NCBI GenBank assembly: GCA_030614035.1
Contig: JAUWKW010000108.1
Span: forward strand, 1 to 5,732
DNA length: 5,732 nt
Origin: Chromatiales bacterium
GTDB lineage: Bacteria > Pseudomonadota > Gammaproteobacteria > Steroidobacterales > GCA-2729495
Direction of reading: 5' to 3'
Notes under the pieces: generated by a model
What the model saw: only the letters and a program-made list of their open reading frames with translations
Databases searched by the model: none
What the model was told of the DNA's origin: nothing
Shown here: positions 1 to 5,732 of the stretch, piece by piece
Numbering within the stretch: position 1 is the first letter of the stretch
Layout of the letters: each line of letters opens with the position of its first letter
Position numbers and translations under genes: made by a program

Positions 1-55
1 AGACGACCTGCGGATGTGGGTCTTCGTTTTCCGTATAGTTAAAAGTATTTCCAAT

Positions 56-2143
56 CTAGGCAACCTGCCTGTTCTCTGCGAGCTTTTCCAGCAAGCTGTC
101 ATGTGCCGATAACGGCCTCTCGTCGGCTCTAGGTGAAAGCCGCCGATAGCTACCGTCCGGCAACAGCTGCCAGGCATTAGTATTATCACTGAGATACAGG
201 TCGAGATCTCCGATGAGCCTTGCCTTTGATTCTGGATCAAGAATCGGATATGCGATCTCGACGCGGCGGAATACATTCCGGTCCATCCAGTCCGCGCTCG
301 AGCAGAACACCTGTTCGTCTCCATTCGCATAGAAATAGTAGATACGTGAATGCTCCAGAAACCGCCCGACGATGGAGCGGACCCGTATGTTATCCGAAAT
401 TCCCGGAACGCCAGGGCGTAGGCAACATATACCACGCACGATCAAATCAACCAGAACGCCGGCTGACGAGGCCTTATAAAGGGCGCGAATAATTTCTGGC
501 TCCACCAGAGCATTGAGCTTCGCGACGATATGGCCGTTGCCTCCGGCACTGGCATTTGCCGCCTCGCGATCGATCATTGCCAACAGGCTTTCGTGCAGCT
601 GGAACGGCGCCTGCAATAGCCTATTCAATGGCGGTGTTTGCATCATGCTGGTCAGCTGTAGAAACACTTGGTGCACATCGTCGGATATCTCTTTGTTAGT
701 GGTAAGCAAACCGTAGTCGGTATACATACGAGTCGTCTCCGGATGGTAATTACCAGTGCCTAGGTGCACATACCGTGTCAGTTTGCCTTGCTCCTGACGA
801 ACAATTAATGTCAATTTGCAGTGCGTTTTGAATCCAACGATGCCGTAGACGACATGTGCGCCTGCCTCCTGCAGTCGGTTTGCCAAGGAAATATTAGTCG
901 CTTCATCGAATCTGGCGCGCAATTCGACGAGGACGGTTACCTCCTTGCCGGCACTTGCGCCCTCAACCAGGTAGTCCACAATCCGCGAATCCGGGATCGT
1001 ACGGTAGAGCGTCATCTTAATTGCGACTACCTCAGGATCCTTCGCAGCTGCCTGTACAAGCTCCAGCACAGTACCGAAAGATTCAAAGGGATGATGCAGC
1101 AGCACGTCCTGCTTTCGTAGCAATGAGAATATGTCTGGATTGTTTCTCAGACATTTCTGCGTGCCCGACGTGAACGGTGGATACTTCAGATCATTCCGCT
1201 CGCACTCGCTGTAAACCGTCATCAGTCGATCTAGATTCACCGGCCCGTCGACCTGGTACATGTCGTTTTGGTCAAGTTCAAACACATCCAGAAGATATCC
1301 GGTCAATTCGTCCGGGCAGCGATATGCAACCTCGAGCCGCACGGCTGCACCATAACGGCTGGAGGCAAGTTGCCCTTCGAGCGCGCGCATTAAATTTTCC
1401 ATTTCCTCTTCGTCAACGTAGAGATCGCTGTTACGGGTAACGCGAAACTGGAAACAACCGGTAATTTCCATTCCAACGAAGAGTGTATCGACAAATGCAT
1501 GGATGACTGAGGAGAGAAATACGAAGTCGTTGTTGTTCGGGCCGGCGAGATGCTGCGGCAAGCGGATCAATCTAGGCAACGAACGTGGCGCTTGCAGAAT
1601 CGCTCGTCTGCACGGGCGGCCAAACGCGTGGATACCTTCGAGGCCGATGATGAAGTTCAGACTCTTATTCAGAATTCTCGGAAACGGTCGGGCGGGGTCG
1701 AGAGAGATCGGGCTCAGCGTCGGTTCCACCTGTTCTTGGAAGTAGCGCTTGAGCCAGTCACGCTGTACGTCCGTCCAGTTGTCACGCTGAATGAATCTGA
1801 TGCCCTCCCGGGCCATGGCCGGTATCAGCTCTTCGTTTAATAGGCGGTACTGCTGCGTGACCATGCCGCGCGCAATTTGTGCTATCTCGGGAATCAACTG
1901 TTGAGGTGTCAGCATGTCGGGCCCCGTCGGTACCGAGCCGGCTTCGGCGCGCTGTTTCAATCCGCTGACACGGATCTCGAAAAACTCGTCCAGATTCGTC
2001 GAAACGATGCATAGAAACTTCAACCGTTCCAGCAGCGGAACGTTTGAATCCGCAGCCTGTTGCATCACCCGGCGATTGAATTCCAGTGCACTTAGCTCAC
2101 GATTAATATAGTGATCGGGCAGTTTGAGGTTCGCTGTGTCCAT
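56..2143 (-). CDS. ppk1: Polyphosphate kinase 1 (PPK1), complete
   Basis: PPK1 reversibly transfers the gamma-phosphate of ATP onto a growing polyphosphate chain. The 695-residue product is close to the 688 residues of E. coli Ppk and is full length. The N-terminal domain opens with a typical segment (INRELSALEFNRRV, residues 13-26) and STNLDEFF (48-55), whose Asn50 corresponds to the ATP-contacting Asn45 of E. coli. MTLYR (Arg381) and ARFDE (Arg411) match the Mg-phosphate-contacting arginines. His441 in KTHCK and His460 in YVHLGTGNYH match the catalytic His435 (the phosphorylated one) and His454. His598 in FLEHSRIYYF matches the conserved His592 of the second phospholipase-D-like domain. No active-site residue is missing. 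The ATG start fits the family N terminus, but no good Shine-Dalgarno sequence precedes it. It lies 128 bases downstream of anmK on the same strand; no ppx is visible. Identification is secure; numbering equivalences rest on motif alignment by eye. Confidence 0.97.
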   Translation of the reverse strand: MDTANLKLPDHYINRELSALEFNRRVMQQAADSNVPLLERLKFLCIVSTNLDEFFEIRVSGLKQRAEAGSVPTGPDMLTPQQLIPEIAQIARGMVTQQYRLLNEELIPAMAREGIRFIQRDNWTDVQRDWLKRYFQEQVEPTLSPISLDPARPFPRILNKSLNFIIGLEGIHAFGRPCRRAILQAPRSLPRLIRLPQHLAGPNNNDFVFLSSVIHAFVDTLFVGMEITGCFQFRVTRNSDLYVDEEEMENLMRALEGQLASSRYGAAVRLEVAYRCPDELTGYLLDVFELDQNDMYQVDGPVNLDRLMTVYSECERNDLKYPPFTSGTQKCLRNNPDIFSLLRKQDVLLHHPFESFGTVLELVQAAAKDPEVVAIKMTLYRTIPDSRIVDYLVEGASAGKEVTVLVELRARFDEATNISLANRLQEAGAHVVYGIVGFKTHCKLTLIVRQEQGKLTRYVHLGTGNYHPETTRMYTDYGLLTTNKEISDDVHQVFLQLTSMMQTPPLNRLLQAPFQLHESLLAMIDREAANASAGGNGHIVAKLNALVEPEIIRALYKASSAGVLVDLIVRGICCLRPGVPGISDNIRVRSIVGRFLEHSRIYYFYANGDEQVFCSSADWMDRNVFRRVEIAYPILDPESKARLIGDLDLYLSDNTNAWQLLPDGSYRRLSPRADERPLSAHDSLLEKLAENRQVA

Positions 2144-2271
2144 TGCTGTTGTTATTGTCCGGTTGGCTGAGATAAGCCGCGCGGATTCTGCCTGTTTAGC
2201 CTACCGACCACCTTCGGTCAGACCCTGAATATACCAGCCCAGGACGTCTGGAACGGCAGCCGGCTCTTATG
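2144..2271 (-). other. anmK-ppk1 intergenic region and putative ppk1 leader
   Basis: The 128-base gap holds a candidate extended -10 promoter (listed separately) and a possible small hairpin: ACCGA at 2203-2207 pairs with TCGGT at 2214-2218 around a six-base loop. In the minus-strand transcript the loop reads AGGTGG, which is purine-rich, but it is about 60 bases from the ppk1 ATG and so is not its ribosome binding site. No uridine run follows the hairpin, so it is not a convincing terminator. The bases just before the ATG (ACAATAACAACAGCA) are A-rich and unstructured, without a Shine-Dalgarno match. Confidence 0.45.
2228..2236 (-). promoter_or_regulatory. Candidate extended -10 promoter for ppk1
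   Basis: Read on the minus strand, this is TGG followed by TATATT: a TGn extension plus five of six matches to the TATAAT hexamer. No good -35 hexamer lies 16-18 bases upstream, which is tolerated at extended -10 promoters. Transcription would begin near 2221, leaving a leader of roughly 78 bases before the ppk1 ATG. This would let ppk1 be expressed separately from anmK. It is a prediction from motif match only. Confidence 0.4.
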
Positions 2272-3399
2272 TCATATCGGGTCGCTGACTGGCACGTAGA
2301 CGCCGCCCAGTACGGCCGCCCGGGATGCCCCGGTCACTGACGGTATAGCGCCCGGTTGGCCAAGCAGCCGCTGACGAGCCAGCCACGCAAATGCGGTGGC
2401 TTCAACCCACTCGGGTGCCAGGCCCCAGGCATTGGTGGATTCCACTATCCGGCCCGGCAAGGCCTGCTGCAGGCGTGACATCAGGTGCTGGTTCAACGCG
2501 CCCCCTCCGCACACCCCGACTGTGGTTGCCTCGGGGGCGACTGATTCAATCGCTCGCCCGAGTTCTATTGCGGTCAACTCAGCAAGCGTGGCTTGTACAT
2601 CCTCCGGTTCAGCTGCGCGATCCAATTGCGCGATCAGACCGTCAAGCCAATCCAAATGGAAGTGTTCCCGCCCAGTGCTTTTTGGTGGCATGCGCCCGAA
2701 GTACGGGTCGGCACGCAACAGGGCCAGCAATTCCGCATTCACTTTCCCCGAGGCAGCCCAGGTGCCATTGTCATCATATGGCATGCCGCGATTTCGACTG
2801 GCCCATCCATCCATCAGGGTATTGCCCGGACCGACGTCGAATCCCGTGACCGCTTGGCCGGGCCGCAGCACGGTGATATTGGCGATACCGCCGATATTGA
2901 TGACGACGCGAGCGGCGGTTGGGCTGGCGAACATCCATTCGTGAAAGGCGGGTACCAATGGTGCGCCTTGGCCGCCGAGCGCAATATCGGCGCTACGAAA
3001 ATCGCCAACCGTGACGATGCCGGTTAGCGTGGCAAGTGTTGATGGATTGCCAAGCTGCAAAGAAAATGGTGGCGTTGAGTCGGGGGAATGACAAACCGTT
3101 TGTCCATGACTACCGATCGCGGTGATACGGTCCGTTCCAACCTGCGCGGCGGCGAGAACTTTGCCGACCACCGTAGCGTAGGTGATCGCGATTTGCTCGT
3201 GCAGCGATCCGATGTCTTCGAGCCGAATATGCCCACGCGCATCGATTAGATCCTGCAATCTGTGTCGCAGCTGTTCCGGGTAGTCGTCGGTCAGCTGGTG
3301 CAGTAATTTGCTTTTTTGCCCGGCGAATTCCACCAGCACACAGTCACTGCCGTCCAGGCTGGTGCCGGACATCAGGCCGATATAGAGCTCGGTCTCCAT
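2272..3399 (-). CDS. anmK: Anhydro-N-acetylmuramic acid kinase
   Basis: AnmK is a cytoplasmic murein-recycling enzyme. It hydrolyses the 1,6-anhydro ring of anhydro-MurNAc and phosphorylates the sugar with ATP to give MurNAc-6-phosphate. The 375-residue length fits the family (E. coli about 369). It has the N-terminal nucleotide-binding signature GLMSGTSLDGSD (residues 8-19), GSHGQTVCHSP (96-106), VGDFRSADIALGGQGAPLVP (131-150), VINIGGIANIT (166-176), GFDVGPGNTLMDGW (186-199), PPKSTGRE (238-245), CGGGALNQHLM (297-307) and a C-terminal GLAPEWVEATAFAWLA. Asp188 in GFDVGPGN corresponds to the catalytic aspartate known from P. aeruginosa AnmK. An AGGAA about ten bases before the ATG is a reasonable ribosome binding site. 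The start lies 61 bases after the peptidase stop, suggesting co-transcription. Hand counts on a few stretches suggest it is richer in GC than ppk1. Confidence 0.97.
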   Translation of the reverse strand: METELYIGLMSGTSLDGSDCVLVEFAGQKSKLLHQLTDDYPEQLRHRLQDLIDARGHIRLEDIGSLHEQIAITYATVVGKVLAAAQVGTDRITAIGSHGQTVCHSPDSTPPFSLQLGNPSTLATLTGIVTVGDFRSADIALGGQGAPLVPAFHEWMFASPTAARVVINIGGIANITVLRPGQAVTGFDVGPGNTLMDGWASRNRGMPYDDNGTWAASGKVNAELLALLRADPYFGRMPPKSTGREHFHLDWLDGLIAQLDRAAEPEDVQATLAELTAIELGRAIESVAPEATTVGVCGGGALNQHLMSRLQQALPGRIVESTNAWGLAPEWVEATAFAWLARQRLLGQPGAIPSVTGASRAAVLGGVYVPVSDPI

Positions 3400-3460
3400 G
3401 TGCTGATTGTTCCTGGTTGCAGCGGTGGGATTGCCGGGTTGCAGCCGCGGCGCGCTTCAT
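3400..3460 (-). other. Peptidase-anmK spacer with short direct repeat
   Basis: This 61-base gap contains GGTTGCAGC twice (3415-3423 and 3437-3445, plus-strand reading; 22-base period) and a GCCGCGGC palindrome at 3444-3451. The minus strand supplies AGGAA ahead of the anmK ATG. There is no hairpin followed by a uridine run, so nothing visible separates the two genes transcriptionally. Confidence 0.4.
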
Positions 3461-4834
3461 TCAAGTCGTGTTCGATGCAGTCAATCCAACCAGAATTTGC
3501 TGTTTGGCGTCCAGTCTGAGCAGCATAGGACGGCTTGCTCTCACAAAATCTTCACGGAGTGCCGGATCTATCGGATCGGCTGCCGGCAACGTGACCGTGC
3601 GCGGATTCATATGTACGCCATTCTTGCGGTACTCGTAGTGCAGATGAGGCCCCGTGGCGAGCCCAGTCTGGCCCACGTAGCCGATAATATCGCCTTGGCG
3701 GACCCGGGTTCCGTTGCGCGCCTTGCCGGAGAATCGCGATAGATGCCCATACAAGGTTGTGATATTGCCACCATGTTGAACAATGACCGCATTGCCGTAG
3801 CCGCCTTTCCTGCCGCGATATATTACTTTGCCGTCGCCGGCAGCCTGCACGGGAGTGCCTGAAGGCGCAGCGTAGTCAACACCCTTGTGGGCTCTGATCG
3901 TATTCAGCTTGGGGTGGCGCCGCCGCGGATTAAAATTCGAACTTACTCTAGCGAAGCTGACCGGAGCCCTTACGAATGCCTTGCGGACGTTATTACCCTG
4001 CGGCGTAAAGTAATCGATCTGGCCTTCAGGCCCCACGTACCTGAGTGCACGGAATACTTCGCCCTGGTTGACAAATTCGGCGGCAAGTATGTCGCCTTGT
4101 TTAATTAGTTCTCCGTTGCGCCAGAGTTCCTCAAAAATCACGACGAATTCGTCCCCTTCACGGATGTCCAGCGCAAAGTCGATGTCCCAGGCAAAAATGC
4201 CTGCAAGATTCATGATGCTCTGATCTGAGATACCCGCTTCGGCGGCGGATTCAAACAGTGAGCTGGAAATGCGTCCACCGGCAACGACCTGACGTGGAAC
4301 GATCTCGTGCTTTACCATTTCCGCAAGGTATTCGTCGCCTGAGCGAGAAACTTGCAGCGAGGTCGCAAAGTCAATTTCCCGGCTTAGGCTCAGAACCCGG
4401 CCGTCGTGATGCCTGATCGCAATCGCATCCCCGGGCTTGAGAAGGCGAAGATGCTTGTGCGACAAATCCGACTGCATCAGGGTTGTGAGGTCGGGTATGC
4501 TCAAATGGTTCCTGCGGAACATTCGATCGAGGCTGTCGCCGCGTCGAACGTTCAGCAACGTGATTTCTCCGGCAGGCTCCGCGTGCACGGATGAGGTCGG
4601 CCCGTTCTTCTGAGCGGCTTCTGTGTCGTCCGAGTCCGGCAATGCGTGCGGCGTAGTGATTAAAGTAACCCCGTTCAGCGTCGAACCCCCAGGTGCCACG
4701 TTGGGCAGGATGTACACAACCGACAGCAACGGGAAACCCAGGCCCGCAATGAACCATGGTAGCCAGCGCGCACGGAGGCGCGACGGCGCGATGGTTGGCT
4801 TATAGTCCTGCATCATGGGTTGCTGTAAGGTCAC
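3461..4834 (-). CDS. Membrane-anchored M23 murein endopeptidase, MepM/YebA-like
   Basis: This is a probable periplasmic zinc peptidase acting on peptidoglycan peptide bridges, like E. coli MepM (440 residues). Numbered from the GTG start it has 457 residues: a short basic cytoplasmic N terminus, one membrane segment or uncleaved signal (about 24-43, WLPWFIAGLGFPLLSVVYIL), a low-complexity linker, an OapA/LysM-like region (about 90-140, containing VRRGDSLDRMF and LKPGDAIAI), a middle domain, and the C-terminal M23 domain. Zinc-site motifs are intact: HKGVD (His316, Asp320), GHLS (His364) and GPHLHYE (His397, His399). The GTG start is preferred because GGAGG sits five bases before it. An ATG 27 bases upstream (ending at 4861) gives 466 residues but has only a weak GGGA before it. 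It heads the minus-strand group with anmK. The family and fold are secure; exact cleavage specificity (DD-endopeptidase) is inferred from homologues, so no symbol is given. Confidence 0.93.
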   Translation of the reverse strand: MTLQQPMMQDYKPTIAPSRLRARWLPWFIAGLGFPLLSVVYILPNVAPGGSTLNGVTLITTPHALPDSDDTEAAQKNGPTSSVHAEPAGEITLLNVRRGDSLDRMFRRNHLSIPDLTTLMQSDLSHKHLRLLKPGDAIAIRHHDGRVLSLSREIDFATSLQVSRSGDEYLAEMVKHEIVPRQVVAGGRISSSLFESAAEAGISDQSIMNLAGIFAWDIDFALDIREGDEFVVIFEELWRNGELIKQGDILAAEFVNQGEVFRALRYVGPEGQIDYFTPQGNNVRKAFVRAPVSFARVSSNFNPRRRHPKLNTIRAHKGVDYAAPSGTPVQAAGDGKVIYRGRKGGYGNAVIVQHGGNITTLYGHLSRFSGKARNGTRVRQGDIIGYVGQTGLATGPHLHYEYRKNGVHMNPRTVTLPAADPIDPALREDFVRASRPMLLRLDAKQQILVGLTASNTT

Positions 4835-4837
4835 CTG

Positions 4838-4846
4838 TCCCTCCCC
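4838..4846 (-). promoter_or_regulatory. Strong Shine-Dalgarno sequence deciding the GTG start of the M23 peptidase
   Basis: On the minus strand this reads GGGGAGGGA; its GGAGG core ends five bases before the GTG at 4834-4832. If translation began at the upstream ATG (4861-4859), these bases would instead encode Gly-Glu-Gly. The pair of ATGs further in (4816-4811) has an AGGTG 15 bases away, which is too distant, and so is a poorer choice. Confidence 0.7.
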
Positions 4847-4907
4847 GGCGCCGGGTCTCAATCTCGCGTCCCGTACACAGACACGTATGCTGGTCGGCCC
4901 CTGTGGT

Positions 4908-4924
4908 GCCGCGATTTTTGCGGC
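4908..4924 (-). other. Possible small hairpin in the peptidase mRNA leader
   Basis: GCCGC at 4908-4912 and GCGGC at 4920-4924 are perfect inverted repeats around a seven-base A/T-rich loop. It would lie inside the predicted long leader. There is no following uridine run, so it is not a factor-independent terminator. The stem is only five pairs, so it may be chance. Confidence 0.25.
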
Positions 4925-4987
4925 CCGATCAGTGCTGCGACCGGAATGCCTTGCTTAGCTTGGCTAGGCTCCAGGGCCCGCGGCGGA

Positions 4988-5017
4988 ATTATCAGCAAAT
5001 AAGAGCCACGAGGTCAA
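4988..5017 (-). promoter_or_regulatory. Sigma-70-type promoter driving the M23 peptidase (and probably anmK)
   Basis: On the minus strand the -35 hexamer is TTGACC (5017-5012, five of six matches to TTGACA) and the -10 hexamer is GATAAT (4993-4988, five of six matches to TATAAT), with an 18-base spacer. This is the best promoter match seen in the window. Transcription would start near 4981, giving a leader of roughly 147 bases before the GTG start. The -35 overlaps one copy of a repeated AGGTCAA element (plus-strand reading). Confidence 0.6.
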
Positions 5018-5030
5018 CGACGCAGGTCAA
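5011..5030. repeat. AGGTCAA direct repeat at the peptidase promoter
   Basis: AGGTCAA occurs at 5011-5017 and at 5024-5030, start to start 13 bases. The first copy contains the -35 hexamer on the minus strand; the second has no suitably spaced -10 and so is not a second promoter. The arrangement could be a tandem operator, or the result of a small duplication or chance. Confidence 0.4.
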
Positions 5031-5099
5031 TTATTGGTATTTGAGCGGGTATCTAATCGTCACATGAGACATTTGTCCCAGCAGCTGGCCGGCGATCGG

Positions 5100-5128
5100 T
5101 CGACCATATGCGGCGAATTGTTTATGCT
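5100..5128 (+). promoter_or_regulatory. Weak candidate promoter for tyrS
   Basis: TCGACC (5100-5105) and TATGCT (5123-5128) are separated by 17 bases; each matches four of six consensus positions. It lies about 80 bases before the tyrS ATG. No stronger plus-strand match was found in the intergenic region, so the true promoter may lie elsewhere. The -35 overlaps the palindrome GGTCGACC (5098-5105). Confidence 0.25.
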
Positions 5129-5200
5129 CGGCGCCCCGGACCGTACACAGGCCTCCGGATACTGCATAAGGGAAGTGACCGGCCGTCGGGTGTGCTAACA

Positions 5201-5205
5201 GAGGT
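5201..5205 (+). promoter_or_regulatory. tyrS ribosome binding site
   Basis: GAGGT ends five bases before the ATG at 5211. An in-frame TAG (5208-5210) directly precedes the ATG, so the reading frame cannot extend upstream and the start is firm. Confidence 0.8.
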
Positions 5206-5210
5206 AATAG

Positions 5211-5732
5211 ATGAAGGCGGTCGACGAACAAATATTGGCAATCAAGCGAGGCGCCGAGGAGATCCTCGTTGAGGATGAATTGCGCGACAAGCTGACATCC
5301 GGTCGGCCACTGCGCGTCAAGGCAGGATTTGACCCTACTGCTCCCGATTTGCACTTGGGGCATACGGTGCTGATAAATAAGATGCGTCAGTTTCAGGATC
5401 TCGGTCACGAAGTTATCTTTCTGATTGGCGATTTCACCGGGATGATCGGCGACCCGTCCGGACGTAATGCGACACGGCCGGCACTGACCGCAGATGAGGT
5501 GAAGCACAATGCTGACACCTATAAAAGCCAGATTTTCCGGATTCTGGATGAGGCCAAAACGCGGGTGGACTTTAATTCCCGCTGGATGAACAAACTGGAT
5601 GCGGCTGGGCTAATCGAGCTGGCGGCCAAACACACCGTGGCACGGATGCTCGAGCGTGACGATTTTAATGAGCGCTACAAGAGCGAGCAACCGATCTCGA
5701 TCCACGAATTTCTGTATCCGCTGGTTCAGGGC
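5211..5732 (+). CDS. tyrS: Tyrosyl-tRNA synthetase, N-terminal part (runs off window end)
   Basis: TyrRS is the class I aminoacyl-tRNA synthetase that charges tRNA-Tyr with tyrosine using ATP. The first 174 codons are present and the frame is still open at the window end. By my translation the catalytic fold begins with [19 protein letters not shown] (residues 36-54), where HLGH (48-51) is the HIGH signature. [13 protein letters not shown] (73-85) follows, then the helical insertion and the [12 protein letters not shown] segment (141-152). The wording of these motifs resembles the TyrRS type of Haemophilus and Pseudomonas rather than the E. coli TyrS type. The KMSKS loop and the anticodon-binding domain lie beyond the window. 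The start is fixed by an in-frame stop immediately upstream and a good GAGGT. It is divergent from the M23 peptidase gene, the order known from Pseudomonas. Confidence 0.96.
   Translation, partial: MKAVDEQILAIKRGAEEILVEDELRDKLTSGRPLRVKAGFDPTAPDLHLGHTVLINKMRQFQDLGHEVIFLIGDFTGMIGDPSGRNATRPALTADEVKHNADTYKSQIFRILDEAKTRVDFNSRWMNKLDAAGLIELAAKHTVARMLERDDFNERYKSEQPISIHEFLYPLVQG

Larger units (their letters stand above)
4835..5210. other. Divergent intergenic region between M23 peptidase and tyrS
   Basis: About 375 bases without a convincing gene. It carries a good minus-strand sigma-70 promoter (4988-5017), a weak candidate tyrS promoter (5100-5128) and the tyrS ribosome binding site. The transcribed leader of the peptidase contains GCCGC/GCGGC arms around a seven-base loop (4908-4924). 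A second imperfect stem lies at 4953-4969 (GCTTAGC, TTG, GCTAGGC); it pairs fully only in a plus-strand transcript, by a G-U pair. The ten-base word CCGTACACAG occurs at 4871-4880 and again at 5141-5150. No known riboswitch or leader peptide is recognisable. Confidence 0.55.

Noticed and set aside
1..55. Terminator or next gene downstream of ppk1
   Set aside because: Only 55 bases are visible; short GACC/GGTC matches exist but form no stable stem with a uridine run, and no coding frame can be judged.
821..1840. Plus-strand open frames of 80-99 codons across ppk1
   Set aside because: They are antisense to ppk1, whose frame carries all catalytic motifs without a break.
2203..2218. Hairpin after anmK as a transcription terminator
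   Set aside because: The stem has five pairs and no uridine run follows it on either strand.
2391..3027. Plus-strand open frames of 144-182 codons within anmK
   Set aside because: They are antisense to a complete, motif-rich anmK in a GC-rich stretch where long spurious frames are expected; their translations are rich in Arg, Pro, Ser and His without domain features.
4371..4757. 128-codon minus-strand frame inside the peptidase gene
   Set aside because: It overlaps the peptidase on the same strand in another frame; the peptidase frame carries the membrane segment and LysM-like region and clearly is the coding one.
4951..4969. GCTTAGC-TTG-GCTAGGC stem as a regulatory RNA structure of the peptidase leader
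   Set aside because: In the minus-strand transcript the G-U pair becomes a C-A mismatch, so the stem is poor in the strand that is expected to be transcribed there.
5031..5507. 158-codon open frame on the minus strand overlapping the start of tyrS
   Set aside because: It lies largely antisense to the well-supported tyrS coding sequence, resembles no protein I know, and has no clear ribosome binding site; it is a frame shadow.

Overview
This window looks like ordinary chromosome from a moderately GC-rich proteobacterium, most likely a gammaproteobacterium. The evidence is the gene order anmK - M23 peptidase (MepM/YebA type) - divergent tyrS, which is known from Pseudomonas and relatives, together with the protein sequences. 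No genus can be named from the sequence alone. There are no RNA genes, insertion sequences, integrase genes or CRISPR arrays, and no reading frame appears broken.

Layout: bases 56-2143 (minus strand) hold a full-length polyphosphate kinase gene, ppk1. A 128-base gap follows, with a plausible extended -10 promoter for ppk1. Bases 2272-3399 (minus) hold anmK, anhydro-N-acetylmuramic acid kinase. After a 61-base gap, bases 3461-4834 (minus) hold a membrane-anchored M23 metallopeptidase with an OapA/LysM-like N-terminal region. A GTG with a strong Shine-Dalgarno sequence is the better start for it; an upstream ATG would add nine residues. A divergent intergenic region of about 375 bases carries a near-consensus sigma-70 promoter reading toward the peptidase. 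Bases 5211-5732 (plus) hold the first 174 codons of tyrS, which runs off the window end.

Function: the peptidase and AnmK belong to peptidoglycan turnover. The peptidase is expected to cut peptide cross-links in the sacculus, and AnmK returns the anhydro-MurNAc released by lytic transglycosylases to MurNAc-6-phosphate. They lie on one strand with short spacing and probably form one transcription unit. ppk1 makes polyphosphate, a storage and stress polymer; it is on the same strand but may have its own promoter. tyrS is the housekeeping tyrosyl-tRNA synthetase and is transcribed the other way.

I looked for an undescribed system and found none. The points worth a second look are the ppk1 placement next to the wall-recycling pair, the peptidase start, the promoter with a duplicated AGGTCAA element, the long peptidase leader, and the lack of a clear ribosome binding site before ppk1.
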